Of a DNA stretch of 64,000 nt, positions 52,199-61,608 are shown piece after piece (within the stretch, counting starts at the first letter, position 1; each line of letters begins with the position of its first letter). Source of the stretch: Chloroflexota bacterium (GTDB lineage Bacteria > Chloroflexota > Anaerolineae > Anaerolineales > Villigracilaceae). Below the pieces are notes generated by a model. The model saw only the letters and a program-made list of their open reading frames with translations, was not told where the DNA came from and searched no databases. Both the position numbers and the translations under genes were made by a program. The stretch covers positions 1 to 64,000 of the forward strand of contig JAEWVF010000077.1 in assembly GCA_023459215.1 (NCBI GenBank). Reading direction: 5' to 3'.

Positions 52199-54964
52199 TT
52201 ATGCTTCCAGGCTCTCTTGTTCGCCAATTTCGATAGTGATTTCCGAATCTGAGATGATGTGACCAAGTTCCTCAACCGCGGTCTGCAAGATGTTATCAAG
52301 GTTTACAGATCGGCTGATTTTGTCGGCAATATCACCGATGAGTTGTTCTTTTGAAACCAGACGCTGGGCGTTTCGGAATAGACGTGCATTTTCAAGCGCG
52401 AATCCGACGCGGTCGACGATGGACTGGAAAATGCGGATTTGCTGTTCGTCCCACTGCTGTTGCGCCTGGGTTTTTATTTTTAATTTACCCAGTTTTTCGC
52501 CGCGAATCGCGATCGGCAGGTTTAGCACGTTCTCTTCGGCATTTGTATTGTCTTCAGCAAGACCCGTAACTTCTGATACCTTCCCATCCGCGAACCGGAA
52601 GGCATTTTTTTCTTCCTTGAGAATTTCGTTCCAACTGCTTTGAACATTTTTCCTGAAAATCAGTTGGGCCTCGCCCAAGGCAGCCCTGGTCTCGTCGAAC
52701 AGCCGGGCATTTTGGATGGCGATGCTGATCTGGTCCGCGAGCAGCGACAGCACTTCGATATCTTCTTTAACGAATGCCGCTGCCTTTTCGCTTTGAATAT
52801 CGAGTGCGCCGATAATCGTGTTCCCCGATTTCAGCGGGAGCGCCATCTCGGAGCGGGTTTGGGGCAAATCCGGGTTGTTGAAGAAGGTTGCATCGTCACC
52901 GACATCCAGGGCGATGCGGGCTTTACCAACCCCGGTTACATAGCCGACGATACCGACCTGGCCGACCCTCAAGCGGTGACCTCGCATCAACATCTTTTTC
53001 CCGCCTTCGCTGCTGGCGGCCTGGAGCAAGGCGTATTGACCGCTTGGGTCAATCAGGAAAATGCCTACGTGGAAGTAGCCGAAAGATTTGCCGATTTCAT
53101 CCGCAATCTGGGGCAGGAGAACTTGCAGGTTTTGTAGGCTGTTGATGGCGCGGGCAATATTGGATACGGTTTTTAGTTGTTCTGCGCGTTGGGTGATCAG
53201 GCTGTTTGCCCTTCCCAGTTCTTCGGTTCTTTCTGCAACGCGCGTTTCCATGTTCTGTAGAATGTTCCTGAGCTGCCTTGTTGTTTCGTCAAAAGCTTGC
53301 GCCAGGGTGCCGATTTCATCGTTCCTGCTGATCCCGGAAGATAAGTGAAGATTTCCTTTGCCAACCTCTTTGGCAATTAAGGCCAGGTTGTTAATCGGGC
53401 TTGTGATGACTTCAGATGTGATTGATGCGGCGATCAGCACTGCTGCCATGATCAAAACTGAAATCACCGCTGCTGGAATGTTGTTTAAGAATACCTCAGA
53501 CAGGGTAATGGATTCGATTTGCCCTACGATAATTTTCCAGCCTTTGCTCTGGAGAGGCGTGGTGACAAAATTTTCTCTCTCTGTGCTGCTTGTTGAAAGG
53601 AGCGCCGAAAAACTATTCGCCGATTCGCTGGCGGTCAGGTTTTGGGCAAGTTCTGACAGGTTGGCCGATATGGAACTGGCTGTTCCTGACGGGAGTTGTT
53701 TGCTTGTCTGTAGCTCGGCGATCTTTTCTTCACGTAGCTGCGAAAGGGTTTTGAGATGTAAATCCGGTTGGAGCGTGTGAGCCAGGATGATATTGTTTGG
53801 GTCAATCATCATGACTGTCAGGCTGCGGTCAAACCGGCTGATACGGTTCAGGATGGTATCTCTTAAGAGTTCCGCATCGTACTGAACGCGTATCACACCG
53901 ATGATTTCCTGGGCATCGCTGAGCACAGGCGTGCTCACATAGAAAACGGGCCGCACCAGGTTCTCATCGTACAAAACATCGGAAACATAGCTGGTTCGCA
54001 GGCGGATGGTTTCTTTAAACCAGTTTTCATCGGCCTGGCTTTGGCCGACACGGAAGGAGCGGATATCGACCAGGGTGTTTCCCTGCGTATCGAGCAAACC
54101 ATAAGACAGGATAAACTGGTTTTGCGCGCTGAGCGCGGTAAAAGTCTCCAGCAAGCTCGTTTGTTCGTTGTTCAGGAACCTTTTTACTTCCGGCAGGCTG
54201 GCCTGGACAGCCGCTTCCTGTGAAAGTGTTTCAAGGCGCACGCCAATGTCGTCGGCCAGTTGAACGGCGGTTTGGCGTAGTTCCTGCCTTTGAAGAGTTT
54301 GCAAATCCTCGTATTGTGTGAAGAAAGATGTTGCCAAAATAACAATAATTGGCACGAGCGCAATCACCAGGAACGACAAGGACAATTGTGTGCGAACTGA
54401 GGGTAATTCCAGCGCCTGGAGAACATTGATTGTTACAAATAAAACAACCGCGCCACCCAGTACCAGCACAATTTGCTGTAGCCAGAAAGGCGCATCAATT
54501 CGTCCCGGAGCCAGTGAGAAAACGTCGATGACAATACAGGCCAGCGCCGCAATAATCGCTGTTCCTGCCATGGCCAGGGCGGGCTTCTCGGAAAGTCCCT
54601 GTATAGCAATATTAATGACGATTGCCAGCATGATAACGGCCAGGATAATCCCAAGTCCGGCCACGTAAATATTGACGATTGTAAAGGTGACTTCCACCAG
54701 TATTGCAGTCAGCCAGAAAGGCACAAGCCTTACCTTGAGACGGGCCAGAGCATAAGAAATGCTCAATCCTATGGCCAGGGCCAGATTGTTGTAAGCCAAC
54801 GCTTGAAATTGGGCCGCGCCAGTAATATAGCCGGCAATCAAGTAAACCGGTAAAGCAAGCCAGGCGGCAATGGTGCCGATCAGGGCGATGGCGGCAATGC
54901 TCTTGTACTTCTTTTCCAGGTTTTCAGATGATTCCTGCAAGAAGGTTTTGACGAATGAATCCAT
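52199..54964 (-). CDS. Polytopic + Cache + HAMP + GAF sensor without output domain (sensor 5)
   Basis: 921 aa. It joins both input types: five or six membrane helices (about 22-190), then a further helix (about 196-218), a double Cache domain (220-490), TM (about 495-520), HAMP, coiled coil, GAF (about 600-755; NPDLPQTRSEMALPL), degenerate GAF and the half-GAF ending SEITIEIGEQESLEA. Its ATG shares one base with the stop of the upstream gene (TAATG), so translation is probably coupled. The Cache part suggests detection of an extracellular small molecule. Confidence 0.9.
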   Translation of the reverse strand: MDSFVKTFLQESSENLEKKYKSIAAIALIGTIAAWLALPVYLIAGYITGAAQFQALAYNNLALAIGLSISYALARLKVRLVPFWLTAILVEVTFTIVNIYVAGLGIILAVIMLAIVINIAIQGLSEKPALAMAGTAIIAALACIVIDVFSLAPGRIDAPFWLQQIVLVLGGAVVLFVTINVLQALELPSVRTQLSLSFLVIALVPIIVILATSFFTQYEDLQTLQRQELRQTAVQLADDIGVRLETLSQEAAVQASLPEVKRFLNNEQTSLLETFTALSAQNQFILSYGLLDTQGNTLVDIRSFRVGQSQADENWFKETIRLRTSYVSDVLYDENLVRPVFYVSTPVLSDAQEIIGVIRVQYDAELLRDTILNRISRFDRSLTVMMIDPNNIILAHTLQPDLHLKTLSQLREEKIAELQTSKQLPSGTASSISANLSELAQNLTASESANSFSALLSTSSTERENFVTTPLQSKGWKIIVGQIESITLSEVFLNNIPAAVISVLIMAAVLIAASITSEVITSPINNLALIAKEVGKGNLHLSSGISRNDEIGTLAQAFDETTRQLRNILQNMETRVAERTEELGRANSLITQRAEQLKTVSNIARAINSLQNLQVLLPQIADEIGKSFGYFHVGIFLIDPSGQYALLQAASSEGGKKMLMRGHRLRVGQVGIVGYVTGVGKARIALDVGDDATFFNNPDLPQTRSEMALPLKSGNTIIGALDIQSEKAAAFVKEDIEVLSLLADQISIAIQNARLFDETRAALGEAQLIFRKNVQSSWNEILKEEKNAFRFADGKVSEVTGLAEDNTNAEENVLNLPIAIRGEKLGKLKIKTQAQQQWDEQQIRIFQSIVDRVGFALENARLFRNAQRLVSKEQLIGDIADKISRSVNLDNILQTAVEELGHIISDSEITIEIGEQESLEA

Positions 54965-57747
54965 TAGTCATCCTTGTTTTTGGTAAGCTCTACCATGATT
55001 TCGGCCCCAGGCGCGAAGCGGCTTAATTCCTGGACGGTTGTTCTTAAAATGGTTTCCACGTTGATGGATGAGCCGATCCTGTTCGAGATTTCGCCGGCCA
55101 AGCGCTCGCTCTCGGCTAGTCGCTGTGTTTCGGAATACAGGCGCGCATTTTCCAGCGACATGGCCAGGCGATTTGAAATATCCTCAACCAATTTGACTGT
55201 ATCTTGGGGTAACTCATCGGATGAAAAACTGAGGTTGATCGCGCCGATTACCTGCTCGCGCACCTTGACCGGAATGGCCAGAATGGTTTTCTTGGCGTTA
55301 TTATCCAGGTTTTCTTTTCTGATGATCGTTTGTTTTTGGCGGATGGCCAGCAAACTTTCTTTGTTGGGTTCTTTGACCGGTGCAATCTGTACGCCATCGT
55401 AGTGATACCCGGCGCGTTTTTCGTTTTCCTCGGCAAGTTCCCGCCAACTGGAAAGCGTAAATCTTTGGTAAGCAAATTCCAACTCTTGCAGGTTGCGTTG
55501 TAATTCGTCCGCAAATTGCGCTTTTTGAATGGCCAGGGCTAGCTGATCTGCCATGATTTGCAGGGTAGCGATATCCTCCTGGGTGAACGCCTCCGGCTGT
55601 TCGCTCTGAACGTCCAGAACGCCGATAATCTGGTTATTTACTACCAGCGGGAGCGCAAGCTCTGAGCGTGTATTCGGCAGGAGCGGGTTATTGAAGTAAA
55701 CCACATCTTGGCCTGTATCCAGGGCCACTCTTGGCTCGCCGGTTGCGGCCACGTAACCCACAATACCAACTTGACCAATTTTCAAGCGATGCTCCCGGCG
55801 CAGCATTTCTTGACCTGCTGCGGTCGGCGACGCTCTTAGAACCGCATATTCTCGCTGCGGGTCAACCAGGAAAACGCCGGTATGATAGAAACCAAACCGA
55901 TCCATCACCAACTGTGCTGAACGGGTCAGAAGTTCATCCAGGTCTTGCGATGTTGTTGAGTCGCGCGCCACCTCAGCTGCGAGGCGAAGGCGATTTGCCT
56001 GTTTTTGAAGATCTTCGGTGCGGTCGACGACTTTTTGTTCCAGCGTTTGCACCAGGGTCTGCAACTCTACCCCGAGTGAATTGAAGGTGTTCGCCAGGGT
56101 ACCAATCTCATCATTCTGTTGTGTGATAACCCGCGCCGAAAGGTCTCCCTGGGCCAGGAGAACTGCCTTCTTGGCCAGGTTGACAATTGGGTTGCTGATC
56201 GAGCGTGAGATGACCAGAACGATGGCCAGGGTCATCAGCGCGGTGAAGATACCGACAGAGATATTGGTCAGGAGCAGTTCGACGATTTTTTGAATCACTT
56301 CGCCCTGCTCGATTTCCGAAACAGCCACAACATCCAGGTCAGGGAGGTAGCGATAGTAACCCAGCACTGACTGGTCGGCGTAGTTGGGATAAATCTCGGC
56401 TCCGCTTGGACTCTTGTTGACAAAAGCACTGGTAGTAGCCAGGGTTTCTACAAGTGTGTTCTGCCCGGCGCGTGTCAGGGTGAAGGCCGCGAAATCCCGG
56501 TCAACCAGATAGGTTTCGAGACTTTGCCCAAGAGTGGACTGTTTTTCAAAGATTGGGCGAATACTGCCCAGGCCGATGCGTGTGCCGATTGCGCCCTTGA
56601 ATGTCCCATTGCGCTCGATACGGGTCAGGATAACGATGGATTGCTGGCTGGCGAATGAGCTGTTGAGAACGGTGTATTTTTGTCCCTTTGCTGCCGCTGC
56701 AAATTCTTTCTGGCCGGATATAACCGAGCCTTCATTCTGCTTTTGACTGGACAGAATAATTTTGCCGCTATCATCAAAGATGAAAATTTCTTGAAAATCG
56801 TTAGTTTGTGAGACAGTTTTTTGGATGGTGTCATCTACCAGTTCAAAATTCAACTGGTAGATAAGCGTGTCCGGGCTGCCTTCCAGCAGGTAAAAGACTC
56901 TTTGCAAGAGCAGAGAGTCGCCAATAATGGATTGGGTGGCGCTCATTTCAAGGTCTTGCAGGCTGGCAAACATCTGGTCCGTTTTGAGATCGGATATGAC
57001 TTTTAGCTGTTCAAAGGTCTGCGTTCTATCGCGGAAGAGGTTTACCAATGCCGAAACAACCAGCGTGGATGCTGCCGATACCAGGCTGATGAAGGCAAAG
57101 GTGGTGATCAGCCTGGCCGCGATGGTTCGAAACGGGATCGCGCTGGTAACGACCAGCGTAACCATCACAACCATGACTGTTGCATAAATAGCCAGGCCGG
57201 CCATCCCGGAGAGGTTGGCTGTTCTGAGCCGGTCATAAGTCAAGGTATTATTCAGGAAAATGATACTAAACCCTAATGCGAGTGCGATGCCAAACACAAA
57301 CAGTTTTGTGCGCGCCTGCATGCCAGGGGTGGGCAGGAAAACGATTGCCGGGCTGATGGCAATCAAGAAGAAAAAGATGAGCGCTGCATTGCCTTGCCAG
57401 AGGAATAATTGAATTACGCTGGCTGTTCCATCCAGCACGATCAGGCTCAGGATGGTTGCATTGATACGCTGCCTTCTTAGTAAATTGGCAATCGGAATAT
57501 GTAGCAATGCGGTAAGAAAGGAGACTCCAGCAACGCCCAGAAGTTTTGCGTCCGGCGCATCCAGCAGGCCGAAATAGGCCAGGGCATAAATGATGATAAA
57601 GCCAAATGCGTTAAAGAATAGCATCAGCGGAATGTAATTAACCGCTGCGATCAGGATATTGTATAAGGCGCGTTGATTGGCAGGAACGCGTTCAAAATCG
57701 AGTTCCGTAAAAGACAAGTTGAAAGGAGATGTGGCGTTATTCATCAT
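54964..57747 (-). CDS. Polytopic + Cache + HAMP + GAF sensor without output domain (sensor 4)
   Basis: 927 aa from the ATG at 57747; an upstream TTG overlapping the preceding gene is less likely. Six to eight membrane helices (about 28-225), Cache domain (240-490; QEIFIFDDSGKIILSSQ), TM (about 515-540), HAMP (NPIVNLAKKAVLLAQGDLSARV), coiled coil, GAF (about 610-770; NPLLPNTRSELALPL), degenerate GAF (VPVKVREQVIGAINL) and half-GAF ending AEIMVEL. It is the closest structural relative of sensor 5, which suggests tandem duplication. Confidence 0.9.
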   Translation of the reverse strand: MMNNATSPFNLSFTELDFERVPANQRALYNILIAAVNYIPLMLFFNAFGFIIIYALAYFGLLDAPDAKLLGVAGVSFLTALLHIPIANLLRRQRINATILSLIVLDGTASVIQLFLWQGNAALIFFFLIAISPAIVFLPTPGMQARTKLFVFGIALALGFSIIFLNNTLTYDRLRTANLSGMAGLAIYATVMVVMVTLVVTSAIPFRTIAARLITTFAFISLVSAASTLVVSALVNLFRDRTQTFEQLKVISDLKTDQMFASLQDLEMSATQSIIGDSLLLQRVFYLLEGSPDTLIYQLNFELVDDTIQKTVSQTNDFQEIFIFDDSGKIILSSQKQNEGSVISGQKEFAAAAKGQKYTVLNSSFASQQSIVILTRIERNGTFKGAIGTRIGLGSIRPIFEKQSTLGQSLETYLVDRDFAAFTLTRAGQNTLVETLATTSAFVNKSPSGAEIYPNYADQSVLGYYRYLPDLDVVAVSEIEQGEVIQKIVELLLTNISVGIFTALMTLAIVLVISRSISNPIVNLAKKAVLLAQGDLSARVITQQNDEIGTLANTFNSLGVELQTLVQTLEQKVVDRTEDLQKQANRLRLAAEVARDSTTSQDLDELLTRSAQLVMDRFGFYHTGVFLVDPQREYAVLRASPTAAGQEMLRREHRLKIGQVGIVGYVAATGEPRVALDTGQDVVYFNNPLLPNTRSELALPLVVNNQIIGVLDVQSEQPEAFTQEDIATLQIMADQLALAIQKAQFADELQRNLQELEFAYQRFTLSSWRELAEENEKRAGYHYDGVQIAPVKEPNKESLLAIRQKQTIIRKENLDNNAKKTILAIPVKVREQVIGAINLSFSSDELPQDTVKLVEDISNRLAMSLENARLYSETQRLAESERLAGEISNRIGSSINVETILRTTVQELSRFAPGAEIMVELTKNKDD

Positions 57748-57757
57748 TTGGCTTGTC

Positions 57758-59425
57758 TCATCCTTGTTTGCGCTGTTCTTGTGGGGCAATTACAACAGAA
57801 GCATCTGTTACTTGAGGTAATTTATGTAGTTCAAGAACGGCGTTTTGTAACAAGTTTTCCAGGTCCAGCGAACGGCTCAGGCGGGTTGTCAGTTCGTTAA
57901 GGGTTTGCTCCCTGATGGCGCGGCGCTGTGAGTCTTCGAGCAAGCGGGCGTTTTCGATGGCGAGCGCTATTTGGGCCGCGATTTTTTCAGTGAACTCTTG
58001 CTCTTTTTCTGTCCACTCTGATTCGGCTCCACTTCGTTTTAGGGAAATGGTTCCGATTTTCTGGCCGCGCAAATTGATTTCTGTTTGCATGTTCTTGTCA
58101 TCGGCGCTCTTCTCTTTGGAAATACCCTTTTCCAGCGGGGAAACGTTCCCGGCGCTGTACACATATCCCTTTGCCTGGTTCCCGGTGTAGTTTTGCCAGG
58201 CTTCCTGAATTGATTTGGAGGTCGTTGCCTGTAACTGCTCAATCGCCGTCTGACTCTCCTCGAGCAGACGAGCGTTTTGGATGGCAAGCGCGATTTGGTC
58301 AGCCATCGTTTGTAAAATAAAGAGGTCTTCAGGCCCAAAGGGGTTTTGCTCTTTCGATTGGATATCGAGTACCCCGATTGCCTGGTTTTTAATCAGCAGG
58401 GGCAGGGCGGCCTCCGACCTGGTGTCTGGTAAATCCGGGTTGTGGAAATAGATATTTTCGTGCTCGATATCCTGGGCGACCCGCGGCTTTTTCTCGTAAA
58501 CCGAGTAACCAACAACGCCCTGCCGGCCAATATCCAGGCTGTGACCGCGCTCCAGCATCCTTTTTCCGCCCTCGGAGGAGGCCGCCGCCAGGTAAACTTT
58601 TTGGCGGGTTTTGTCGCTCAAAAATACGCCGACATGATAAAAACCAAAACGGGTCGAAATTTGTTCGACCACATTATCCAGAAGGTTTTTGATATTTGTT
58701 GTTTCTGCTGCCGAGCGCGCAACCAGGGAGGCGGCCTCCAATTGGGATGATTTACGATCCAGTTGGGTGGTGCGCTCGGTAATGCGTTCCTCCAGGAATT
58801 GGCTCATTTGGGATAGTTCCTGGTTTGCCTTTTGCAACTCGCCCAGGCGGGCTTTTTCTACCCCATCTCTGAACCATTCCAGATACACCAATAGAAGACC
58901 AATGGTGGTGATGATGCCTGTCGCCTGGGTAATTTCATTACTCTGATCTGGATAGAAAATGGCCAGGGATAATATCCCGCCGACTGAAATGCCGGTGAAG
59001 AGGAACAAAGCCCATTTGTTCAGGATTGCGCTGGCAATAATTAAGGCCAGGGGAATCCAGGCATAGATTCGACCTTCAATATCTGGAGTTGTGCCGCCCA
59101 GAATGGTGATGTAGGGGCTGGCGCTCAAGGCGAGCAGGAACAAGAAGGAGCCAAACGAAAAATATTGGGTGCGGCTAATGATGTAAGCAGCCAAACCCAC
59201 CAGGCTGATAATCAATAAGTAGAGCAGGTTATCCGATCGGCCAGCAATCGCGCCAACGATGTTCAATAAGGAAATAACGAATATTAATCCTGATGATAAC
59301 TGGGCGCGGCGTTGTTGGCCGATCTCTGTGATTTGGCTGCTGGGGCGAGTCAGCGCATTCCAGGCTGCTGCCAGGAAGGAAACTGCCGCTTTTGTAGGTT
59401 GGTTATCTGGTAGGTTTTGATTCAT
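57758..59425 (-). CDS. Polytopic membrane GAF sensor without output domain (sensor 3)
   Basis: 555 aa, the shortest of the set. About six membrane helices (45-190) form the input, with no Cache domain. A coiled coil is followed by a GAF (about 230-390; NPDLPDTRSEAALPL), a degenerate GAF part (INLRGQKIGTISL, WTEKEQEFTEKIAAQIALAIENARLL) and the half-GAF (LNELTTRLSRSLDLENLLQ) ending VTDASVVIAPQE. The ribosome site is weak (GAAAGAAC). Its C-terminal part is the clearest match to the isolated GAF half at the N-terminus of the hybrid kinase. Confidence 0.9.
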   Translation of the reverse strand: MNQNLPDNQPTKAAVSFLAAAWNALTRPSSQITEIGQQRRAQLSSGLIFVISLLNIVGAIAGRSDNLLYLLIISLVGLAAYIISRTQYFSFGSFLFLLALSASPYITILGGTTPDIEGRIYAWIPLALIIASAILNKWALFLFTGISVGGILSLAIFYPDQSNEITQATGIITTIGLLLVYLEWFRDGVEKARLGELQKANQELSQMSQFLEERITERTTQLDRKSSQLEAASLVARSAAETTNIKNLLDNVVEQISTRFGFYHVGVFLSDKTRQKVYLAAASSEGGKRMLERGHSLDIGRQGVVGYSVYEKKPRVAQDIEHENIYFHNPDLPDTRSEAALPLLIKNQAIGVLDIQSKEQNPFGPEDLFILQTMADQIALAIQNARLLEESQTAIEQLQATTSKSIQEAWQNYTGNQAKGYVYSAGNVSPLEKGISKEKSADDKNMQTEINLRGQKIGTISLKRSGAESEWTEKEQEFTEKIAAQIALAIENARLLEDSQRRAIREQTLNELTTRLSRSLDLENLLQNAVLELHKLPQVTDASVVIAPQEQRKQG

Positions 59426-59444
59426 AAAAAGTTCTTTCAGCGCG

Positions 59445-61574
59445 TCAGTCTGTTTTTAATTCAATCTTTACTTCGGATGCGTCCAGCGAGCGGGCCAGTT
59501 CGCGGACGGCTGTTTGAATAATCGTATCGACGCTGTTGGCTGCCCATACTTTCTGGATGATTGAAGCCGACAATCGCTCTCGCATGGCCGCTTGTTGACT
59601 TTCTTCGAGTAAGCGCGAGTTTTCGAGCGAGATGGCAACCTGGGTGGCCAGGGCTTCGACCCAGGCCTGGTCTTCGGCATCCCATTCCTGGTTGATTTCG
59701 AGCGCAATTTGGCCGATTTTTTGCTCGCGCAAATTAAGCGGCACTTCAATCTCGTGAACATTCTCATCATCGGATTTGAAGGACAGGTTGGGTCGGGTGG
59801 TATGCTCAAGTTTGCCGGACTTCAACCGATCGCGCCAGGTTGTTACCACAAATTCCTGGTTGGCCTGGCGCAGTTCTTCCAGGGATTCATTCATTTCACG
59901 AAACAGCCTTGCGTTTTCGAGGGCAATTGCAACCTGGCTGGCCATACTTTGCAGGGTGCTGATTTCCTCTGCCTTGAAGTCAGCCTCGCGGATTGACTGC
60001 ACGTTGAGGGCGCCAATCACGCGATCGCCAATCAGCAGGGGCAGCGCTATTTCCGAGCGGGTATTGGGCAGCAATGGATTGTTAAAACGAACAGGCGTAT
60101 CGCCTACGTCCAGGGCGATGCGCGCTTCTTTGGCGCTGATGGCTGTCCCGACCATGCTGTTGCCGCCGATGGGCAGCCGGTGGCGACGAGCTTTGAGCGC
60201 CTCGCCCGCGCTGCCGGTAGCCTCCTTGAGTTCTGCCCAGCGACCATCATCGCTTAGCAGGAAGATGCCCGAGTAATAATAGCCAAAGGTATCCGTGATA
60301 AGCTTTACCACGGAACTGATCAATTGGTCTGGGTCCAGAATGGAATTCGCCACCCTGGCCACTTCGTTGGACGCCCTCAATTGGGCTGTGCGTTGAACGA
60401 CCTGCTTTTGTAGGTCTTCACGCTTTTCCTGGATCGATTGTCCCATTTGATTCAGGGCGCCTGAAACCTGTTCGAACTCGTCGCCAGTTTTTAAGCTGAT
60501 TTCTGTTGCGGCAGCGCCTGAAGTAATGTCATTTGCAAAACGGGAAATCTTTTGCAGCGGGCTGACAACCAGGTAGTTAATCGCAAAACCGATCCCAGCC
60601 AGGCCCAACAGGGTAACTCCGATGCGCCCAAGTTGATCCAGAATGTTCGCTTGAATCTCCTGCGCCAGCCTTTGGGTGTAATCTATGCTGATCTCGGTCA
60701 CACCGAAAAAGGTTGCATCCGGGCCGAGAACGGGGATCAACAGGCTTGCCTGGGTCTGGCTGCTTTCAAGATCGATGGTGAAGATATTATCAAAGGTTGA
60801 AAACGCTTTTTCCAGGTTGGCGCTTTCTGTGGTCAAGTTGTCGGTTTTTGTGCCTGCGTAATAAATGAAATCCTGGTTTGGCGATGCTACGCTCTGACCG
60901 CTGATTTCAACGCCAAAACGGGATGTGGATGGTTTGTAGAACCAGATCACAAAATCGGCTTTGGTGTTTTGCTTCATGATGTTTGTGAAATCTTGGGAAT
61001 AATCGATCCCGATTTCAACCAGGCCGACAAAATTACCTTCGTAAAAAAGCGGCGCAGCCCCGCGCATGCTGAGGCCAGTGATGTCAACTTCCAGGCCGCC
61101 GGTAGGCCGGCGTGAGTTGATCGTGTTGGTGACGACAGCGTTGTAGAAAACATAATCGTCATATGTGTCTGGGTCGCTCAGGCGGACAAGGACAACTCCT
61201 CGCTCATCGACAATATTGAAGTGTACAATTTTGTGCTGGTCTTTCAGTTGTCCAAACAGGGGGGTGAGCAAATTAATAAGACTCTCGCGGTTTTTCTCCG
61301 CGACCAGTCTTTGAACATCCGGGCGGCTGGCAATGCTGTTGGACAGCAGCAGGGCGGCATCCTTGTCGCCTGTGACTTTTTCGTTCATCACTGCTGCCGC
61401 AGAATTGAGTTCGTTTTCAGCGATGCCGCGCAGGTTGGCGGTGATTGCCTGGTTGCTTTGGTAGATAGAAATTCCAAAAATTAATACAAAGATGAACAGA
61501 GAAATAGCGATTAATTTAATGCCCAAACTGGCGCGCACTCTGGGCAAATTTCTTGGGAATATCCGGCTTCGCAT
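59445..61574 (-). CDS. Cache-HAMP-GAF sensor without output domain (sensor 2)
   Basis: 709 aa; CGGAG precedes the ATG. TM1 about 20-40, a large Cache domain (45-315; VNFxVD-like HFNIVDERGVVLVRLSDP, RGAAPLFYEGNFVGLVEIG), TM2 about 320-342, HAMP 343-395, coiled coil, GAF (about 420-580; NPLLPNTRSEIALPL), degenerate GAF (VPLNLREQKIGQIAL) and the half-GAF ending SEVKIELKTD. The Cache phrases MRGAAPLFYEGNFVG resemble those of MCP ligand-binding domains. No methylation or CheW-binding region is present. Confidence 0.9.
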   Translation of the reverse strand: MRSRIFPRNLPRVRASLGIKLIAISLFIFVLIFGISIYQSNQAITANLRGIAENELNSAAAVMNEKVTGDKDAALLLSNSIASRPDVQRLVAEKNRESLINLLTPLFGQLKDQHKIVHFNIVDERGVVLVRLSDPDTYDDYVFYNAVVTNTINSRRPTGGLEVDITGLSMRGAAPLFYEGNFVGLVEIGIDYSQDFTNIMKQNTKADFVIWFYKPSTSRFGVEISGQSVASPNQDFIYYAGTKTDNLTTESANLEKAFSTFDNIFTIDLESSQTQASLLIPVLGPDATFFGVTEISIDYTQRLAQEIQANILDQLGRIGVTLLGLAGIGFAINYLVVSPLQKISRFANDITSGAAATEISLKTGDEFEQVSGALNQMGQSIQEKREDLQKQVVQRTAQLRASNEVARVANSILDPDQLISSVVKLITDTFGYYYSGIFLLSDDGRWAELKEATGSAGEALKARRHRLPIGGNSMVGTAISAKEARIALDVGDTPVRFNNPLLPNTRSEIALPLLIGDRVIGALNVQSIREADFKAEEISTLQSMASQVAIALENARLFREMNESLEELRQANQEFVVTTWRDRLKSGKLEHTTRPNLSFKSDDENVHEIEVPLNLREQKIGQIALEINQEWDAEDQAWVEALATQVAISLENSRLLEESQQAAMRERLSASIIQKVWAANSVDTIIQTAVRELARSLDASEVKIELKTD

Positions 61575-61608
61575 GGAAAATTTTCTCCGTTAGGAATTTC
61601 TGTTTTTC